The translations under genes were made by a program, and so were the position numbers. The notes under the pieces were generated by a model that did not search any database, was not told the DNA's origin, and saw nothing but the letters and a program-made list of their open reading frames with translations. DNA of 64,000 nt from Metabacillus dongyingensis (GTDB lineage: Bacteria; Bacillota; Bacilli; Bacillales; Bacillaceae), in the NCBI RefSeq assembly GCF_019933155.2, contig NZ_CP082944.1, positions 3,536,001-3,600,000 of the forward strand, read 5' to 3'. Numbering within the stretch: the first letter of the stretch is position 1; each line of letters begins with the position of its first letter. This document shows positions 1 through 7,574 of the stretch, in pieces.

Positions 1-4
1 TCAT

Positions 5-340
5 ATGATTGGTGAACGCATCCGTAAATACCGTAAAGAACGAGGACTTTCTCTATCAGAGCTTGCCGATCGCGCTGGTGTTGCTAAATCATATTTAAGT
101 TCAATTGAACGGAATCTGCAGTCTAATCCTTCTGTTCAATTTCTTGAAAAAGTCTCATCCGTACTGGGAGTATCCATGAATACCCTAATATTAGACGAAT
201 CAATTTATGAGACAAAAAAAGATAATCTTGATAATGAATGGGCAAACCTTGTTAAAGAAGCGATGGATTCTGGTGTAACGAAGGATCAATTTCGTGAATT
301 TCTTGAATTTAACCGGTGGAAAATGAACCAAGATAAATAG
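5..340 (+). CDS. sinR: SinR-type transcriptional repressor (biofilm/motility switch)
   Basis: A 111-residue XRE-family DNA-binding protein. The N-terminal helix-turn-helix (about residues 5-60, with SLSELADRAGVAKSYLSSIE) is followed by a short C-terminal helical domain (about 75-105, DNEWANLVKEAMDSGV and QFREFLEF) of the SinR/SinI dimerisation type. Length and sequence match B. subtilis SinR closely. In that species SinR represses matrix operons and is antagonised by SinI; sinI normally lies just upstream, which is outside this window. The usual downstream tapA-sipW-tasA targets are not here. The start lies 4 bases from the window edge, so its ribosome site cannot be judged. Confidence 0.95.
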   Translation: MIGERIRKYRKERGLSLSELADRAGVAKSYLSSIERNLQSNPSVQFLEKVSSVLGVSMNTLILDESIYETKKDNLDNEWANLVKEAMDSGVTKDQFREFLEFNRWKMNQDK

Positions 341-409
341 AAAGCTTGTGTACTTTTTTCGTTCTGTAATTTTATTTAGATTAAGATAACTAATCCATAC
401 ATTAAGTAG

Positions 410-440
410 GCGTTCTGGCATATTCCCAGAGCGTTTTAAT
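410..440 (+). terminator. Rho-independent terminator after sinR
   Basis: Stem CGTTCTGG / CCAGAGCG (one T-G pair) with a short loop, followed by TTTTAATTAT. It lies 70 bp after the sinR stop. Confidence 0.6.
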
Positions 441-640
441 TATGCGTATTTATTAAAATGCGGGGCTAATTTTGTTCCGTTCTTTGATAAATACTTTTCC
501 GGTTTAGGACTCGGCAAATTCAACGCTCGATTCGCTTTTATTTTTGTTAGATCATTTGTGCAGATTGGACAAATCCATCGTTCTGCCGGACAGCTGCTGA
601 ATGACGGCTGATAACAGCGATTGCAAAGTTTTTTATACAT
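440..640 (-). CDS. Small zinc-ribbon-like protein, unknown function
   Basis: A 66-residue protein preceded by a strong ribosome site (GGGGG, 8 bases before ATG). It carries C6-x2-C9 and C24-x2-C27 pairs plus C17, so the N-terminal half probably binds zinc as a ribbon. The C-terminal half is basic and proline-rich with no recognised domain. It follows the frameshifted DUF5658-like gene by about 17 bp and probably shares its transcript. I do not recognise a characterised homologue. Confidence 0.6.
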   Translation of the reverse strand: MYKKLCNRCYQPSFSSCPAERWICPICTNDLTKIKANRALNLPSPKPEKYLSKNGTKLAPHFNKYA

Positions 641-656
641 AAAACTGTCCCCCGCT

Positions 657-952
657 TTATATGAAAATTAAATGAATCCAATAAACATGCATCGCTAAAA
701 TAATCCCATAAGCAAAAAAAGCCGTATAAGCAATGAATTTTACTGCCAATGACGACGGCAAGCACCTGTAATAAATAAATACAGGAAAATGGAAAAAGAT
801 AGTTTAAAGCCTGCAAATAGCAGGGGATGTATCTCATAAAGCAACTTCATAAATGGATTAGCTTCAGCTATTAAATTGTAGTGAAGGCCAATAACAGTAA
901 GCACTGCATCTAATGCATTGACAACAGCCAAAAATATGAAAGCCTGTTTCAA
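657..952 (-). pseudogene. DUF5658-like membrane protein gene, frameshifted in a tetranucleotide repeat
   Basis: The first frame (TTG start at 952, 9 bases after AAAGGGG) encodes a membrane protein with NALDAVLTVIGL and EANPFMKLL motifs typical of DUF5658 proteins, then stops early at about 740. Another frame continues with a hydrophobic segment (FIAYTAFFAYGIILAMHVYW) to a stop at 657, which looks like the missing last transmembrane helix. The two frames meet at three AATA units (770-781, plus strand). Adding one 4-bp unit would restore a single frame (LYLFIYYR). The gene is either a recent pseudogene, a phase-variable gene, or a sequencing error in the repeat. Confidence 0.6.
770..781. repeat. 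(AATA)3 tetranucleotide repeat at a frameshift point
   Basis: Three perfect AATA units lie exactly where the membrane-protein reading frame breaks. Loss or gain of one unit moves the frame by one base. Confidence 0.7.
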
Positions 953-1251
953 GGGAGACATCCCCTTTATGGTTTACTGAATAGTATTCTTTATTAAGAA
1001 CATTTTGGCAGTAATTGATTACTAATAATCTATTGCATCATTTACTTTCGAGAAGTATTTTTAAATAGATCTATTAAATTATATGCCGTTAAAGGCAAAT
1101 AATATATTATCAAATACCGTCATTTTTTCGTTTTAAAGAACATTTTTCATGGATTATCTGCTATTCCCTCTCTTTTTCTTACTTTTTCATTACTTTATAA
1201 AGAACGTTTTTTCTGATATCTCCTTTTTTCGTACAAATAAAAAAAAGAATA
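953..1251. other. AT-rich intergenic region
   Basis: No convincing gene. It contains AAAGAAC heptamers at 1135-1141 and 1199-1205 and a near match (TAAGAAC) at about 995-1001; these resemble the reverse complement of the SinR operator unit GTTCTYT. Such heptamers also occur by chance in DNA this AT-rich. Confidence 0.4.
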
Positions 1252-1273
1252 AAGCCGCTCAGTAACGGCCTTA
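1238..1273 (-). terminator. Probable weak terminator
   Basis: On the minus strand a short GCCG/CGGC stem with loop TTACTGAG is followed by TTTATTCTTTTTTTT. It lies just after the small glycine-rich membrane protein gene. Confidence 0.5.
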
Positions 1274-1279
1274 CTCCGG

Positions 1280-1501
1280 TTAATCTCCCCCTCCTCCTCC
1301 GCCGTCACTGCCGCCTGAATCTCCTCCGCCTCCCCAGTCAAAAAAGCTAGAGTCCGTGTGATGACGATCATCCGAATCTGATCCTGCAAAAGGAAATATA
1401 GCGGAGGAATCAGAGCCTCTGCGCCTTTTATTACTTCTATACCCGTCTGTAATAATTGCAGCAATAAATAAAATAAAAAAGAAAATAATCACGAATACCA
1501 T
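1280..1501 (-). CDS. Small membrane protein with Gly/Asp/Ser-rich tail
   Basis: A 73-residue protein with a good ribosome site (GAAGGGGG, 7 bases before ATG). One N-terminal transmembrane helix (residues 2-18) is followed by a basic stretch (SNKRRR, which predicts the tail stays inside), an acidic serine/histidine segment, and a Gly/Asp run ending GGSDGGGGGGD. Tails of this kind occur in many short uncharacterised Bacillus proteins. The function is unknown. Confidence 0.65.
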   Translation of the reverse strand: MVFVIIFFFILFIAAIITDGYRSNKRRRGSDSSAIFPFAGSDSDDRHHTDSSFFDWGGGGDSGGSDGGGGGGD

Positions 1502-1585
1502 TTTATTGCCCCCTTCAGATAATAAACTCTTTTTGAATACCTGCTCCTGTTTTGGTAAAAATAACTAAAAAGGAAGGTGATACGT

Positions 1586-1909
1586 TTGAAAAAATCGATT
1601 GTTTTATTGCTTCTTCTCTTTATATACGGATTTACTCCCTCAATGGTTTCAATTTCCAGTACTGTTTCTGCCTCACAGCACACAGATTGGAAAGACTTTG
1701 CTGTCAAAGAGACGAAAAAGCGTTATCCTTTGTCACAGGTTCTATTTGCACAGAAGATTTGGGATAATACCAAAAAGAATCAAACAGTAAAACAATATAA
1801 GGTTACTGTACGTGAAGGAATGAAAGACATTGGTGTTTTTGTAACGATCTCTTATGATGCCAAATCAGAAAAAGTGAAAAAAATACAAGTGCTAGAAGAG
1901 GCAGATTAG
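1586..1909 (+). CDS. yqzG: YqzG-like secreted DUF3889 protein
   Basis: About 107 residues. I place the start at TTG 1586, 5 bases after AAGGAAGGTGA, rather than at GTG 1577, which overlaps that ribosome site. The protein begins MKKS followed by a hydrophobic segment and an Ala-X-Ala-like site (STVSASQ), a signal peptide. The mature part (WKDFAVKETKKRYP, VREGMKDIGVFVTISYD) resembles the DUF3889 family of B. subtilis YqzG. In B. subtilis yqzG lies between tapA and yqzE, and here it is likewise close to yqzE. Molecular function unknown. Confidence 0.8.
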   Translation: MKKSIVLLLLLFIYGFTPSMVSISSTVSASQHTDWKDFAVKETKKRYPLSQVLFAQKIWDNTKKNQTVKQYKVTVREGMKDIGVFVTISYDAKSEKVKKIQVLEEAD

Positions 1910-1965
1910 AGCATACAGGAACGATTTGACCGAACAGTAATAAATGACACGAACATCCTGATAAA

Positions 1966-2002
1966 AACCAGAAAAGGTACCCAAAGGGTACCTTTTCTGG
2001 TT
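1966..2002. terminator. Bidirectional terminator between yqzG and the phosphatase remnant
   Basis: Perfect 17-bp inverted repeat (AACCAGAAAAGGTACCC) around an AAA loop. It serves the converging genes on both strands. Confidence 0.8.
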
Positions 2003-2420
2003 AATCAAGCAGATTTTGTTTTAGCTTCTCTATATGATCCTGATTAAGCCCGCAAACCATTCCAGCATAATTTTCAATTGTTCCGTACTTTTTTAAGATT
2101 TCCTCATCCACTTCAAGTAAATATTCCCATCTCACTTCTAATACAGGCTTTAATTGTTCAGACGACACACGGAACAAGCTAAAGTATCTAATAAAGCGCT
2201 CACTCTTTTTCATGCGCGGCCCAATAAACCCGTTTGATAAAAGAAATTGATCGGTTACATCATTAATAGATGCACCTGCCAGAAGCTGAATCAAAGCTAA
2301 AACAAAACCTGTTCTGTCTTTTGTGCTGCAAGAATTTCCTGAGTAAAGTCAAACCTTCCACGCATTTCCTTCTCTCTATTTTCAGGATCACATAGTCCGT
2401 CTTCTAATGTTCATATTTGT
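2001..2420 (-). pseudogene. Remnant of an IphP-like tyrosine-protein phosphatase
   Basis: An open 97-residue segment reads on from KDRTGFVLALIQLLAG and includes WEYLLEVDEEILKKYGTIENYAG, the C-terminal half of the Y_phosphatase3 (IphP-like) family. Upstream, the frame holds SCSTKDRTGF in place of the expected HC(S/T)xGKDRTG. The P-loop histidine is lost and one residue is missing between Cys and Arg, so CX5R is broken. A different frame (GLCDPENREKEMRGRFDFTQEIL) precedes it and ends at a TAG at 2297-2299. The first 100 or more residues of a normal family member are missing. I judge the gene inactive. Confidence 0.7.
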
Positions 2421-2498
2421 ATTGTAAGATTGAGCAAACATTTTTGTATCGCCTACTAAACATTGAATTCAAAAAAAAAGTGCTGTACTGCAAGCACT

Positions 2499-2678
2499 TT
2501 ACCTTTTCTTCCTCATGAAAAACATGACAGCAAATGGCAAAATTCCGAACCATCTGTTTGCCAAAGGGCTCCGTTCTGTTTTACGGATTGACTTTTTTGC
2601 TTTTCGTTCTTCCTTTGGTGTATCCATGTAACGAACTAATTGCTGAGTCATATATTTCACATAATCATTTGTAGACAA
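2499..2678 (-). CDS. yqzE: YqzE-family small protein
   Basis: About 59 residues beginning STNDYVKYMTQQLVRYMDTPKEERK, the signature of the YqzE family that sits next to comGG in Bacillus. I choose TTG at 2678, 6 bases after AGGTG; GTG at 2687 overlaps that ribosome site. The middle is basic and the C-terminus carries one hydrophobic stretch (WFGILPFAVMFFM). It follows aroK at the end of the comG cluster. Function unknown. Confidence 0.8.
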   Translation of the reverse strand: MSTNDYVKYMTQQLVRYMDTPKEERKAKKSIRKTERSPLANRWFGILPFAVMFFMRKKR

Positions 2679-2702
2679 AACAAACACCTCATGTACACTT
2701 TT

Positions 2703-3221
2703 TTATTCAGTATAGCCAGTGTCTTGTCTTTCTAGTCTCCCAATAATTTCTTCAGTAATATCATTAATTGATTTTCCTGTCGTATTTATCATAAATGAAC
2801 AATCCTCATAAGCTGTTTTGCGGGATAAAAATAATTCAGTAAGCTCATCTTTTGAAGCATGTAAAGCAAGCGGCCGATTTTCATCCTGCTTTAGCCGTTC
2901 AAAAATGACATCCAGATCAGTATGCAAAAAAACGACAGTTCCATTCTCCATCATATACTTTCGGTTTTCTGTGCGGACAGGAAGCCCGCCTCCAGTTGTA
3001 ATAACAACATCCTTCAGAGGGAGCAACTGAATGTATTTTGTTTCCAGATCTCTGAATACTCCCTCTCCCTGTTCTTTAAAGATTGTCTTCACTTGTTTTC
3101 CAGTCTTTTCTGCAATGAATTCATCAATATCATAAACAGGTAATTTCAGTTTTTCAGCCAATGCTTTTCCGATTGTGGTTTTTCCAGTTCCCATAAAGCC
3201 TGTTAAAAAAATAGCTTTCAC
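2703..3221 (-). CDS. aroK: Shikimate kinase
   Basis: Phosphorylates shikimate with ATP in the chorismate pathway. The P-loop GFMGTGKTT lies near residues 8-16, the shikimate-binding DIDEFI at about 32-37, an FRDLE motif and the GGG loop (ITTGGGLP) in the middle, and the lid arginine region (DENRPL) further on. Length (about 172) is normal. I place the start at the second GTG (3221), 9 bases after GGAG; the first GTG (3227) is only 3 bases away. It lies between comGG and yqzE, so it may be carried on the competence transcript, although its housekeeping role argues for its own promoter. Confidence 0.9.
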   Translation of the reverse strand: MKAIFLTGFMGTGKTTIGKALAEKLKLPVYDIDEFIAEKTGKQVKTIFKEQGEGVFRDLETKYIQLLPLKDVVITTGGGLPVRTENRKYMMENGTVVFLHTDLDVIFERLKQDENRPLALHASKDELTELFLSRKTAYEDCSFMINTTGKSINDITEEIIGRLERQDTGYTE

Positions 3222-3296
3222 AAACACTCACTCCGCATTTTTTTCATAACTTTAACACAGATTTGCTCATAATGGGAGCTGATTTTCAACTATCCT

Positions 3297-3671
3297 TTAA
3301 TACACAGTCCAATAAACAATTTCCTCTTGGATTAAACTGTATTTATATTTAGCTGAAGTAAAGTTCTTATTTTCTGTTTCACAGGATAGTTCTACATAAA
3401 TATGTTCTGAATCATTTTTCGAGACATTATAAACAATTGTCCCGTTTTTTAATTTAATGAGCTGCTGTGCCGCATGATCTTCTTGAGTAATCTGATTTAA
3501 GGAGTGCTTAACCCCATACAGCATAAGATTTTCTAATAAAACGGTCTGGCTCCTTTCATGATAGAACTTTTTTTCTGTTAAATATAAAGCGGTATGATGA
3601 AAGATAACCATAAGGAAAAATAGAGCCAATATCGATACGGAAGGCAGAATATATCCATTTTCGTTTTTCAT
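3297..3671 (-). CDS. comGG: ComGG minor pseudopilin
   Basis: Last gene of the comG operon. About 124 residues with one hydrophobic helix near the N-terminus (ILPSVSILALFFLMVIF). ComGG has no classical prepilin cleavage site in B. subtilis and is thought to sit at the pilus tip. Sequence conservation is low, so the call rests on position, length and topology. It overlaps comGF by 4 bases, which suggests translational coupling. Confidence 0.85.
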   Translation of the reverse strand: MKNENGYILPSVSILALFFLMVIFHHTALYLTEKKFYHERSQTVLLENLMLYGVKHSLNQITQEDHAAQQLIKLKNGTIVYNVSKNDSEHIYVELSCETENKNFTSAKYKYSLIQEEIVYWTVY

Positions 3672-4135
3672 TTCATGACCTTCAGTTCATGAAAACTTCT
3701 GAGGCTGCTGCGGTATTCATTATCCGTCATGCTGGTAACTGTAAGGGATGCGCCGCCTGCAATTGGCTCAAATTTTATATTTTTGACATTTCTGAGACAG
3801 ATGATATGGCCAGTTCCATCCACTTGTCTGCGAATAAGATAGCCGTATTTTTCATATTCAATGATTCTTCCTGATTTTGATGTGAAAGAAATTCTTTGAG
3901 GCTCAACACTCAAATTCGTTCCTTCCCGCATTTCAATAACTGTCTGCTGCAGAAAAACTTCCCATTCAAGAAGATTCAAATCATTTTTCCTGTCAGATAT
4001 ACCATAAATGTAAGGGATAAGGATGGCCGAAGAGGAAACAATAATTAGGACTATGCTTAAAGAGAACATCATATTAAGAAATGTAAATCCTTTATTCTCT
4101 AAAAGAATACATGCATTCCTCCTTCGCAGCCTCAT
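3668..4135 (-). CDS. comGF: ComGF minor pseudopilin
   Basis: About 155 residues from the ATG at 4135 (MRLRRRNA). A type IV prepilin-like N-terminus is visible: NKGFTFLNMMFSLSIVLIIV, with the hydrophobic helix following. The start is uncertain. An upstream ATG at 4165 would overlap comGE by 74 bp, while a strong AAGGAGG lies inside the frame at about 4117-4123 and points at a rare ATT codon 9 bases later. Needed for the competence pseudopilus that takes up DNA. Confidence 0.88.
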   Translation of the reverse strand: MRLRRRNACILLENKGFTFLNMMFSLSIVLIIVSSSAILIPYIYGISDRKNDLNLLEWEVFLQQTVIEMREGTNLSVEPQRISFTSKSGRIIEYEKYGYLIRRQVDGTGHIICLRNVKNIKFEPIAGGASLTVTSMTDNEYRSSLRSFHELKVMK

Positions 4136-4421
4136 GGCTTTCCCACTTGATGCAAGCTTGATCAATTTCTTCCTCCTTGCTCCATGTTATCTTAAACTCT
4201 TGATTTTTAATGAAAAGGTTAACGTTCTCTTTTTCAAGATTTTCAAAATTTGAGAATTCAATGTGCTCTTTCAGGAGAACTAAGGCTTCATGGTAAACCT
4301 TGCTTTCTTCCCGCTCTTTTTTTAAATAGACCGATGCAGGAAGCAATATAAGAGAAATCATCGACCAAATGCTGAAGGCCATAAGTGTTTCAGCCATAGT
4401 AAAGCCTTTACTGTCCTTCAA
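4092..4421 (-). CDS. comGE: ComGE minor pseudopilin
   Basis: 109 residues starting MKDSKGFTMAETLMAFSIW, a type IV prepilin signal with Glu at the expected position after the cleavage site (KGF|TMAE). A single hydrophobic helix and a soluble domain with two cysteines (QACIKW, EECMYS) follow. It overlaps comGD by 14 bases. Member of the comG pseudopilus set processed by the prepilin peptidase ComC. Confidence 0.9.
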   Translation of the reverse strand: MKDSKGFTMAETLMAFSIWSMISLILLPASVYLKKEREESKVYHEALVLLKEHIEFSNFENLEKENVNLFIKNQEFKITWSKEEEIDQACIKWESHEAAKEECMYSFRE

Positions 4422-4878
4422 TTTTCATTCTCCCCATTCCCATATAAAAGATCATCTTGTACTTCTTATTGTGAAAGGTCACACTCATCGATCCGCTTGA
4501 TAATATTCCGCCTTCACTATTAAACTGGACGCGGGCATCCATTGTTAAGGGAGACATTTGAATCCCCGAATCATACTTAACAGTAAATAACCTTTTCGCA
4601 GGTATACCTCCCTCTACACCGATGTATTGATTTTTGGCCGTGTCAAATAGAATCATCACACCTATTTTATTTGAGATGGCATACTGCTGAGCATACAGGA
4701 CATCTCTTTCGAGCGCTTCAAAAAACAAGTCTGCTTTTTTTTGACTTTGAAAGGGCTGAATAAAAAGCATCGTTATCACCATCAGAACAGACATAATGCT
4801 CATCACCATAATCGTTTCTAACAATGTATAGCCTGATTCATTCTTCTGTCTTTTCAGCAACCTTGCCATCACCATCAA
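4408..4878 (-). CDS. comGD: ComGD minor pseudopilin
   Basis: About 156 residues. Prepilin signal ESGYTLLETIMVMSIMSVLM near residues 14-33, then a beta-rich GspH-like domain with AISNKIGVMILFD. Overlaps comGC by about 40 bases; several ATG/GTG/TTG codons lie in the overlap and the true start could be up to 15 bases downstream. Functions as a minor pilin in transformation. Confidence 0.9.
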   Translation of the reverse strand: MMVMARLLKRQKNESGYTLLETIMVMSIMSVLMVITMLFIQPFQSQKKADLFFEALERDVLYAQQYAISNKIGVMILFDTAKNQYIGVEGGIPAKRLFTVKYDSGIQMSPLTMDARVQFNSEGGILSSGSMSVTFHNKKYKMIFYMGMGRMKIEGQ

Positions 4879-5146
4879 TAATCAGCTCCGTTCCATTCGG
4901 GCAAACAGGGGATTCCTCAATATATTTCTCAGTCTTAAGATCCTCTATAGTGGGTACTGCTTTTTGTTCAATTTGATAGGCAGTTGACTGGGCCTGTACT
5001 GTATTTTTCAGCCCTTCGCATCCTTTTGCCTGAATATTCGAGTGATGCTTCGTAATGTTTGGAATGGTAATCAAAAGCAGGACAGAAATCACAAGCAATA
5101 CAATCAGCATTTCTATTAAAGTAAAACCTTTCTCATTTTTAACCAT
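4838..5146 (-). CDS. comGC: ComGC major competence pseudopilin
   Basis: 102 residues. N-terminal prepilin signal KGFTLIEMLIVLLVISVLLL with the invariant Glu5 of the mature protein, and a conserved cysteine in the soluble part (AKGCEGLK). The second cysteine (SPVCPNG) would allow the intramolecular disulfide known for ComGC. It is the main subunit of the pseudopilus that pulls DNA through the cell wall. Confidence 0.97.
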   Translation of the reverse strand: MVKNEKGFTLIEMLIVLLVISVLLLITIPNITKHHSNIQAKGCEGLKNTVQAQSTAYQIEQKAVPTIEDLKTEKYIEESPVCPNGTELIIDGDGKVAEKTEE

Positions 5147-5171
5147 GGCGGTCCCCTCTTTTTGACTGATT

Positions 5172-6206
5172 TTATAAAGCTTCCATCATATGATACATTG
5201 GCAAAATCATTGATAAATACATCATTAAGACCGTCATGCCGACTGCAAAATAAGCTGCGGGCTGTATCAGCACAATGCATTTCATTAATTTGTTTTCAAG
5301 CCGTTCTAGAACAAATTGACTGTAAGTATATAACTCCCTCGCTAAATGACCATTTGCTTGTCCATGACCGATTACCTGAGTCAGCTCCTTCTCATAAAAT
5401 AAGTTTCGCGCAACTAAACCTTCAAAACGTTCTCCTTTCTTTAGATGATCAATAAACCAGGAAGCTTCATCCCTGTAGAATGGGAGCAAGTTTTGATTTT
5501 CAAAGACAGTCAGGCTTTCATATATAGATAATCCGCCTTTCAGTAAATTGCTTAACTGCAAAGAAAAGTAATAACTGTTAATGAGGATCACAAATTTCTT
5601 CCAGAGCGGAATTTTTATTGCAATTCTCATTTTTTCCTGCGGCAGAAGCTTTTTAAAATAGCTCATGTAAAAAATGCTGCCAAGAACAAAAAGCACGAGG
5701 ATAAAAATGAGGAATAACTTAGTGCCCTGAAAGATCATAAAAAGAATTTCAGTTAGTATACTTGGCTTAATATTCATTGAATAATAGATTTGCTGAAACT
5801 GCGGAGCAATAACTGACTGAGAGATATACAGAAGAATACCAATCGTGAAAAAGAGGAAAAGAGGATATTGCAGAACTTTTTTCATTTTTTCGTGCTGCAC
5901 AAGCTTCCGGTTCAGCATTTCCCCCCCTTCTCTAAGAGCAATTTCAAGATCTCCATGCCTTTCTGCGAAGTACAAATAACTTATCACTTCATTATGGAAG
6001 CGCAGCTTTTCAAATGCTGTGCGGACAGGTACTCCTTTAGATAATTCCCTCAAGCAAAAGAAAACAGCTTGTTTCTTTTCCTCATTTAAATCAATTGAAG
6101 TGAACTTCATTGCTTCATTCAGCGTATATCCTTTCTCCAAAAGATCGCTGAGTCTGTTTAAGAACATTGCCTGATCTTTGATTAACCACTTTTTTTTAAT
6201 CTTCAT
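5172..6206 (-). CDS. comGB: ComGB competence pseudopilus membrane platform
   Basis: 344 residues, GspF/PilC family. Two T2SF domains (about 10-130 and 205-335) hold three transmembrane helices (FLFFTIGILLYIS, LFLIFILVLFVLGSIF and the C-terminal YFAVGMTVLMMYLSMILP). It is the polytopic base that ComGA drives. It overlaps comGA by 11 bases. Confidence 0.95.
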   Translation of the reverse strand: MKIKKKWLIKDQAMFLNRLSDLLEKGYTLNEAMKFTSIDLNEEKKQAVFFCLRELSKGVPVRTAFEKLRFHNEVISYLYFAERHGDLEIALREGGEMLNRKLVQHEKMKKVLQYPLFLFFTIGILLYISQSVIAPQFQQIYYSMNIKPSILTEILFMIFQGTKLFLIFILVLFVLGSIFYMSYFKKLLPQEKMRIAIKIPLWKKFVILINSYYFSLQLSNLLKGGLSIYESLTVFENQNLLPFYRDEASWFIDHLKKGERFEGLVARNLFYEKELTQVIGHGQANGHLARELYTYSQFVLERLENKLMKCIVLIQPAAYFAVGMTVLMMYLSMILPMYHMMEAL

Positions 6207-7263
6207 ATTGATAAATCCATTTATGCATTGACTGATTGGATAAATAGCCTAAAGCAATTCCTTTTTTAATAACATCTTTTAAGGTTATATAGTCACAATC
6301 CACTTCCTCTCCCTGGGCTTCTTTTAAGGCAAGGGTCAGATTTTTTCCATAAAGCATCTCGAAAACTCCAAGACGTCTGGACTTTCTCATCTTTTTGCAG
6401 TGAGGAGAGCATTCATTTGAGCAATAAGGGCATTTCATTGCTACAAGCCTTTGTGCCACAATAGCTAAAAATGTTTGTTCAATTTCAGAAAGACTGACAT
6501 CAAATTCAAGCATTCTGTAAATTGCTCCCTTTGCATCTCTTGTATGCATAGTTGATAACACCAAGTGTCCTGTCAGAGCTGCTCTTATGGCAATTTGCGC
6601 AGTTTCCCTGTCCCTGATTTCACCTACCATTATAATGTCCGGATCATGCCTTAGAATGGCTTTTAACCCCACTGCATAAGTAATTCCAGCCTTTTCATTT
6701 ACCTGTACCTGCAGGACTTCAGAGCTTTTCGTTTCTACAGGATCTTCAAGGGTAATAATACTGCGGTTAAAATTTTTTTTCGCATAATGAATCAATGAAT
6801 ATAAGGTGGTCGTTTTTCCTGAGCCGGTCGGACCGGTAAATACCATCAGACCATGAGAGTGGTTGATAAAGGAGAGAAGCTTATTTGCTGACTGTGGAAA
6901 CAGGGAGAGGTGCGCAAGTGACGGAATGACTTCGTTTGGAAGTATGCGGATAACAAGACTTTCTTCAAAGATTGTTGGCAGGGTAGACAAGCGAAGCTGA
7001 ACATCAATTGTTTCATTTGAAAGGGCTAATGCTCCATTTTGCGGCCTCCTTCTTTCTCCGATATCCATTGATGCCAAAAATTTAAAATGTGCGATGATCC
7101 GTTCACATACTTCTTTTCTAATGGTTCGATTTTCCACGAGGTCATCATCTATACGATATTGAATGACCGCATCCCGTTCTCTCGGGACAAAATGGATATC
7201 TGATGCATTTAATGAACACGCTTCTTCCACAATTCTTTCACTTAGTAGTTCGATTGAATTCAT
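6196..7263 (-). CDS. comGA: ComGA competence ATPase
   Basis: 355 residues, GspE/PilB secretion ATPase family. Walker A GPTGSGKTT at 144-152, an Asp box (ITLEDPVE), Walker B (IIMVGEIRD), His box (STMHTRDAKG) and a tetracysteine zinc motif (C278, C281, C285, C289). It powers pseudopilus assembly and in B. subtilis also has a role in growth arrest during competence. First gene of the operon. A ribosome site (GGAGG) precedes ATG. A ComK-like AT-box lies 65 bp upstream. Confidence 0.97.
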   Translation of the reverse strand: MNSIELLSERIVEEACSLNASDIHFVPRERDAVIQYRIDDDLVENRTIRKEVCERIIAHFKFLASMDIGERRRPQNGALALSNETIDVQLRLSTLPTIFEESLVIRILPNEVIPSLAHLSLFPQSANKLLSFINHSHGLMVFTGPTGSGKTTTLYSLIHYAKKNFNRSIITLEDPVETKSSEVLQVQVNEKAGITYAVGLKAILRHDPDIIMVGEIRDRETAQIAIRAALTGHLVLSTMHTRDAKGAIYRMLEFDVSLSEIEQTFLAIVAQRLVAMKCPYCSNECSPHCKKMRKSRRLGVFEMLYGKNLTLALKEAQGEEVDCDYITLKDVIKKGIALGYLSNQSMHKWIYQYED

Positions 7264-7327
7264 GACATCCTCCTTTCTGATCAGTTATACACAGCGTACT
7301 TGAATTTCTTTCAAAACGCACATCCTT

Positions 7328-7382
7328 AAAATGAAGTTTTATCATCCATTTTAACTGCTTTTCCGCCTGAAAATTTCATTAT
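7328..7382 (-). promoter_or_regulatory. Candidate ComK binding site upstream of comGA
   Basis: A perfect AT-box AAAA-N5-TTTT lies at 7328-7340, 65 bp from the comGA start. A second imperfect box (AAAA-N5-TTAT) lies at 7370-7382, 29 bp away. ComK sites in B. subtilis are paired AT-boxes with 8, 18 or 31 bp between them, so this spacing is near but not exact. The comG operon is a classic ComK target. Confidence 0.5.
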
Positions 7383-7460
7383 CTTTTATAGGAAATAAAT
7401 AATTACGGACCGAACTGCATAATTTTTCATCTTCTGTCAATAATGTATAGAGATTTTCAT

Positions 7461-7532
7461 TGGGCTATAGCCAAGCGGTAAGGCAACGGACTTTGACTCC
7501 GTCATGCGCTGGTTCGAATCCAGCTAGCCCAG
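7461..7532 (+). tRNA. tRNA-Gln(TTG)
   Basis: A 72-base cloverleaf. Acceptor TGGGCTA pairs with TAGCCCA, the D-arm is GCCAAGCGGTAAGGC, the anticodon stem-loop ACGGA-CTTTGAC-TCCGT carries anticodon TTG, the T-arm is GCTGG-TTCGAAT-CCAGC, and the discriminator is G. CCA is not encoded. Confidence 0.95.
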
Positions 7533-7544
7533 TTCATTAAATAG

Positions 7545-7574
7545 AAAAAACCTGCGAAACTTCGCAGGTTTTTT
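7545..7574. terminator. Bidirectional terminator between tRNA-Gln and the next gene
   Basis: Stem AAAAAACCTGCGAA / TTCGCAGGTTTTTT with a two-base AC gap at the apex. Confidence 0.8.

Noticed and set aside
953..1251. SinR-operator-like heptamers
   Set aside because: Two exact AAAGAAC units and one near match occur, but the same heptamer also appears near 7836 and 7985, so chance cannot be excluded.
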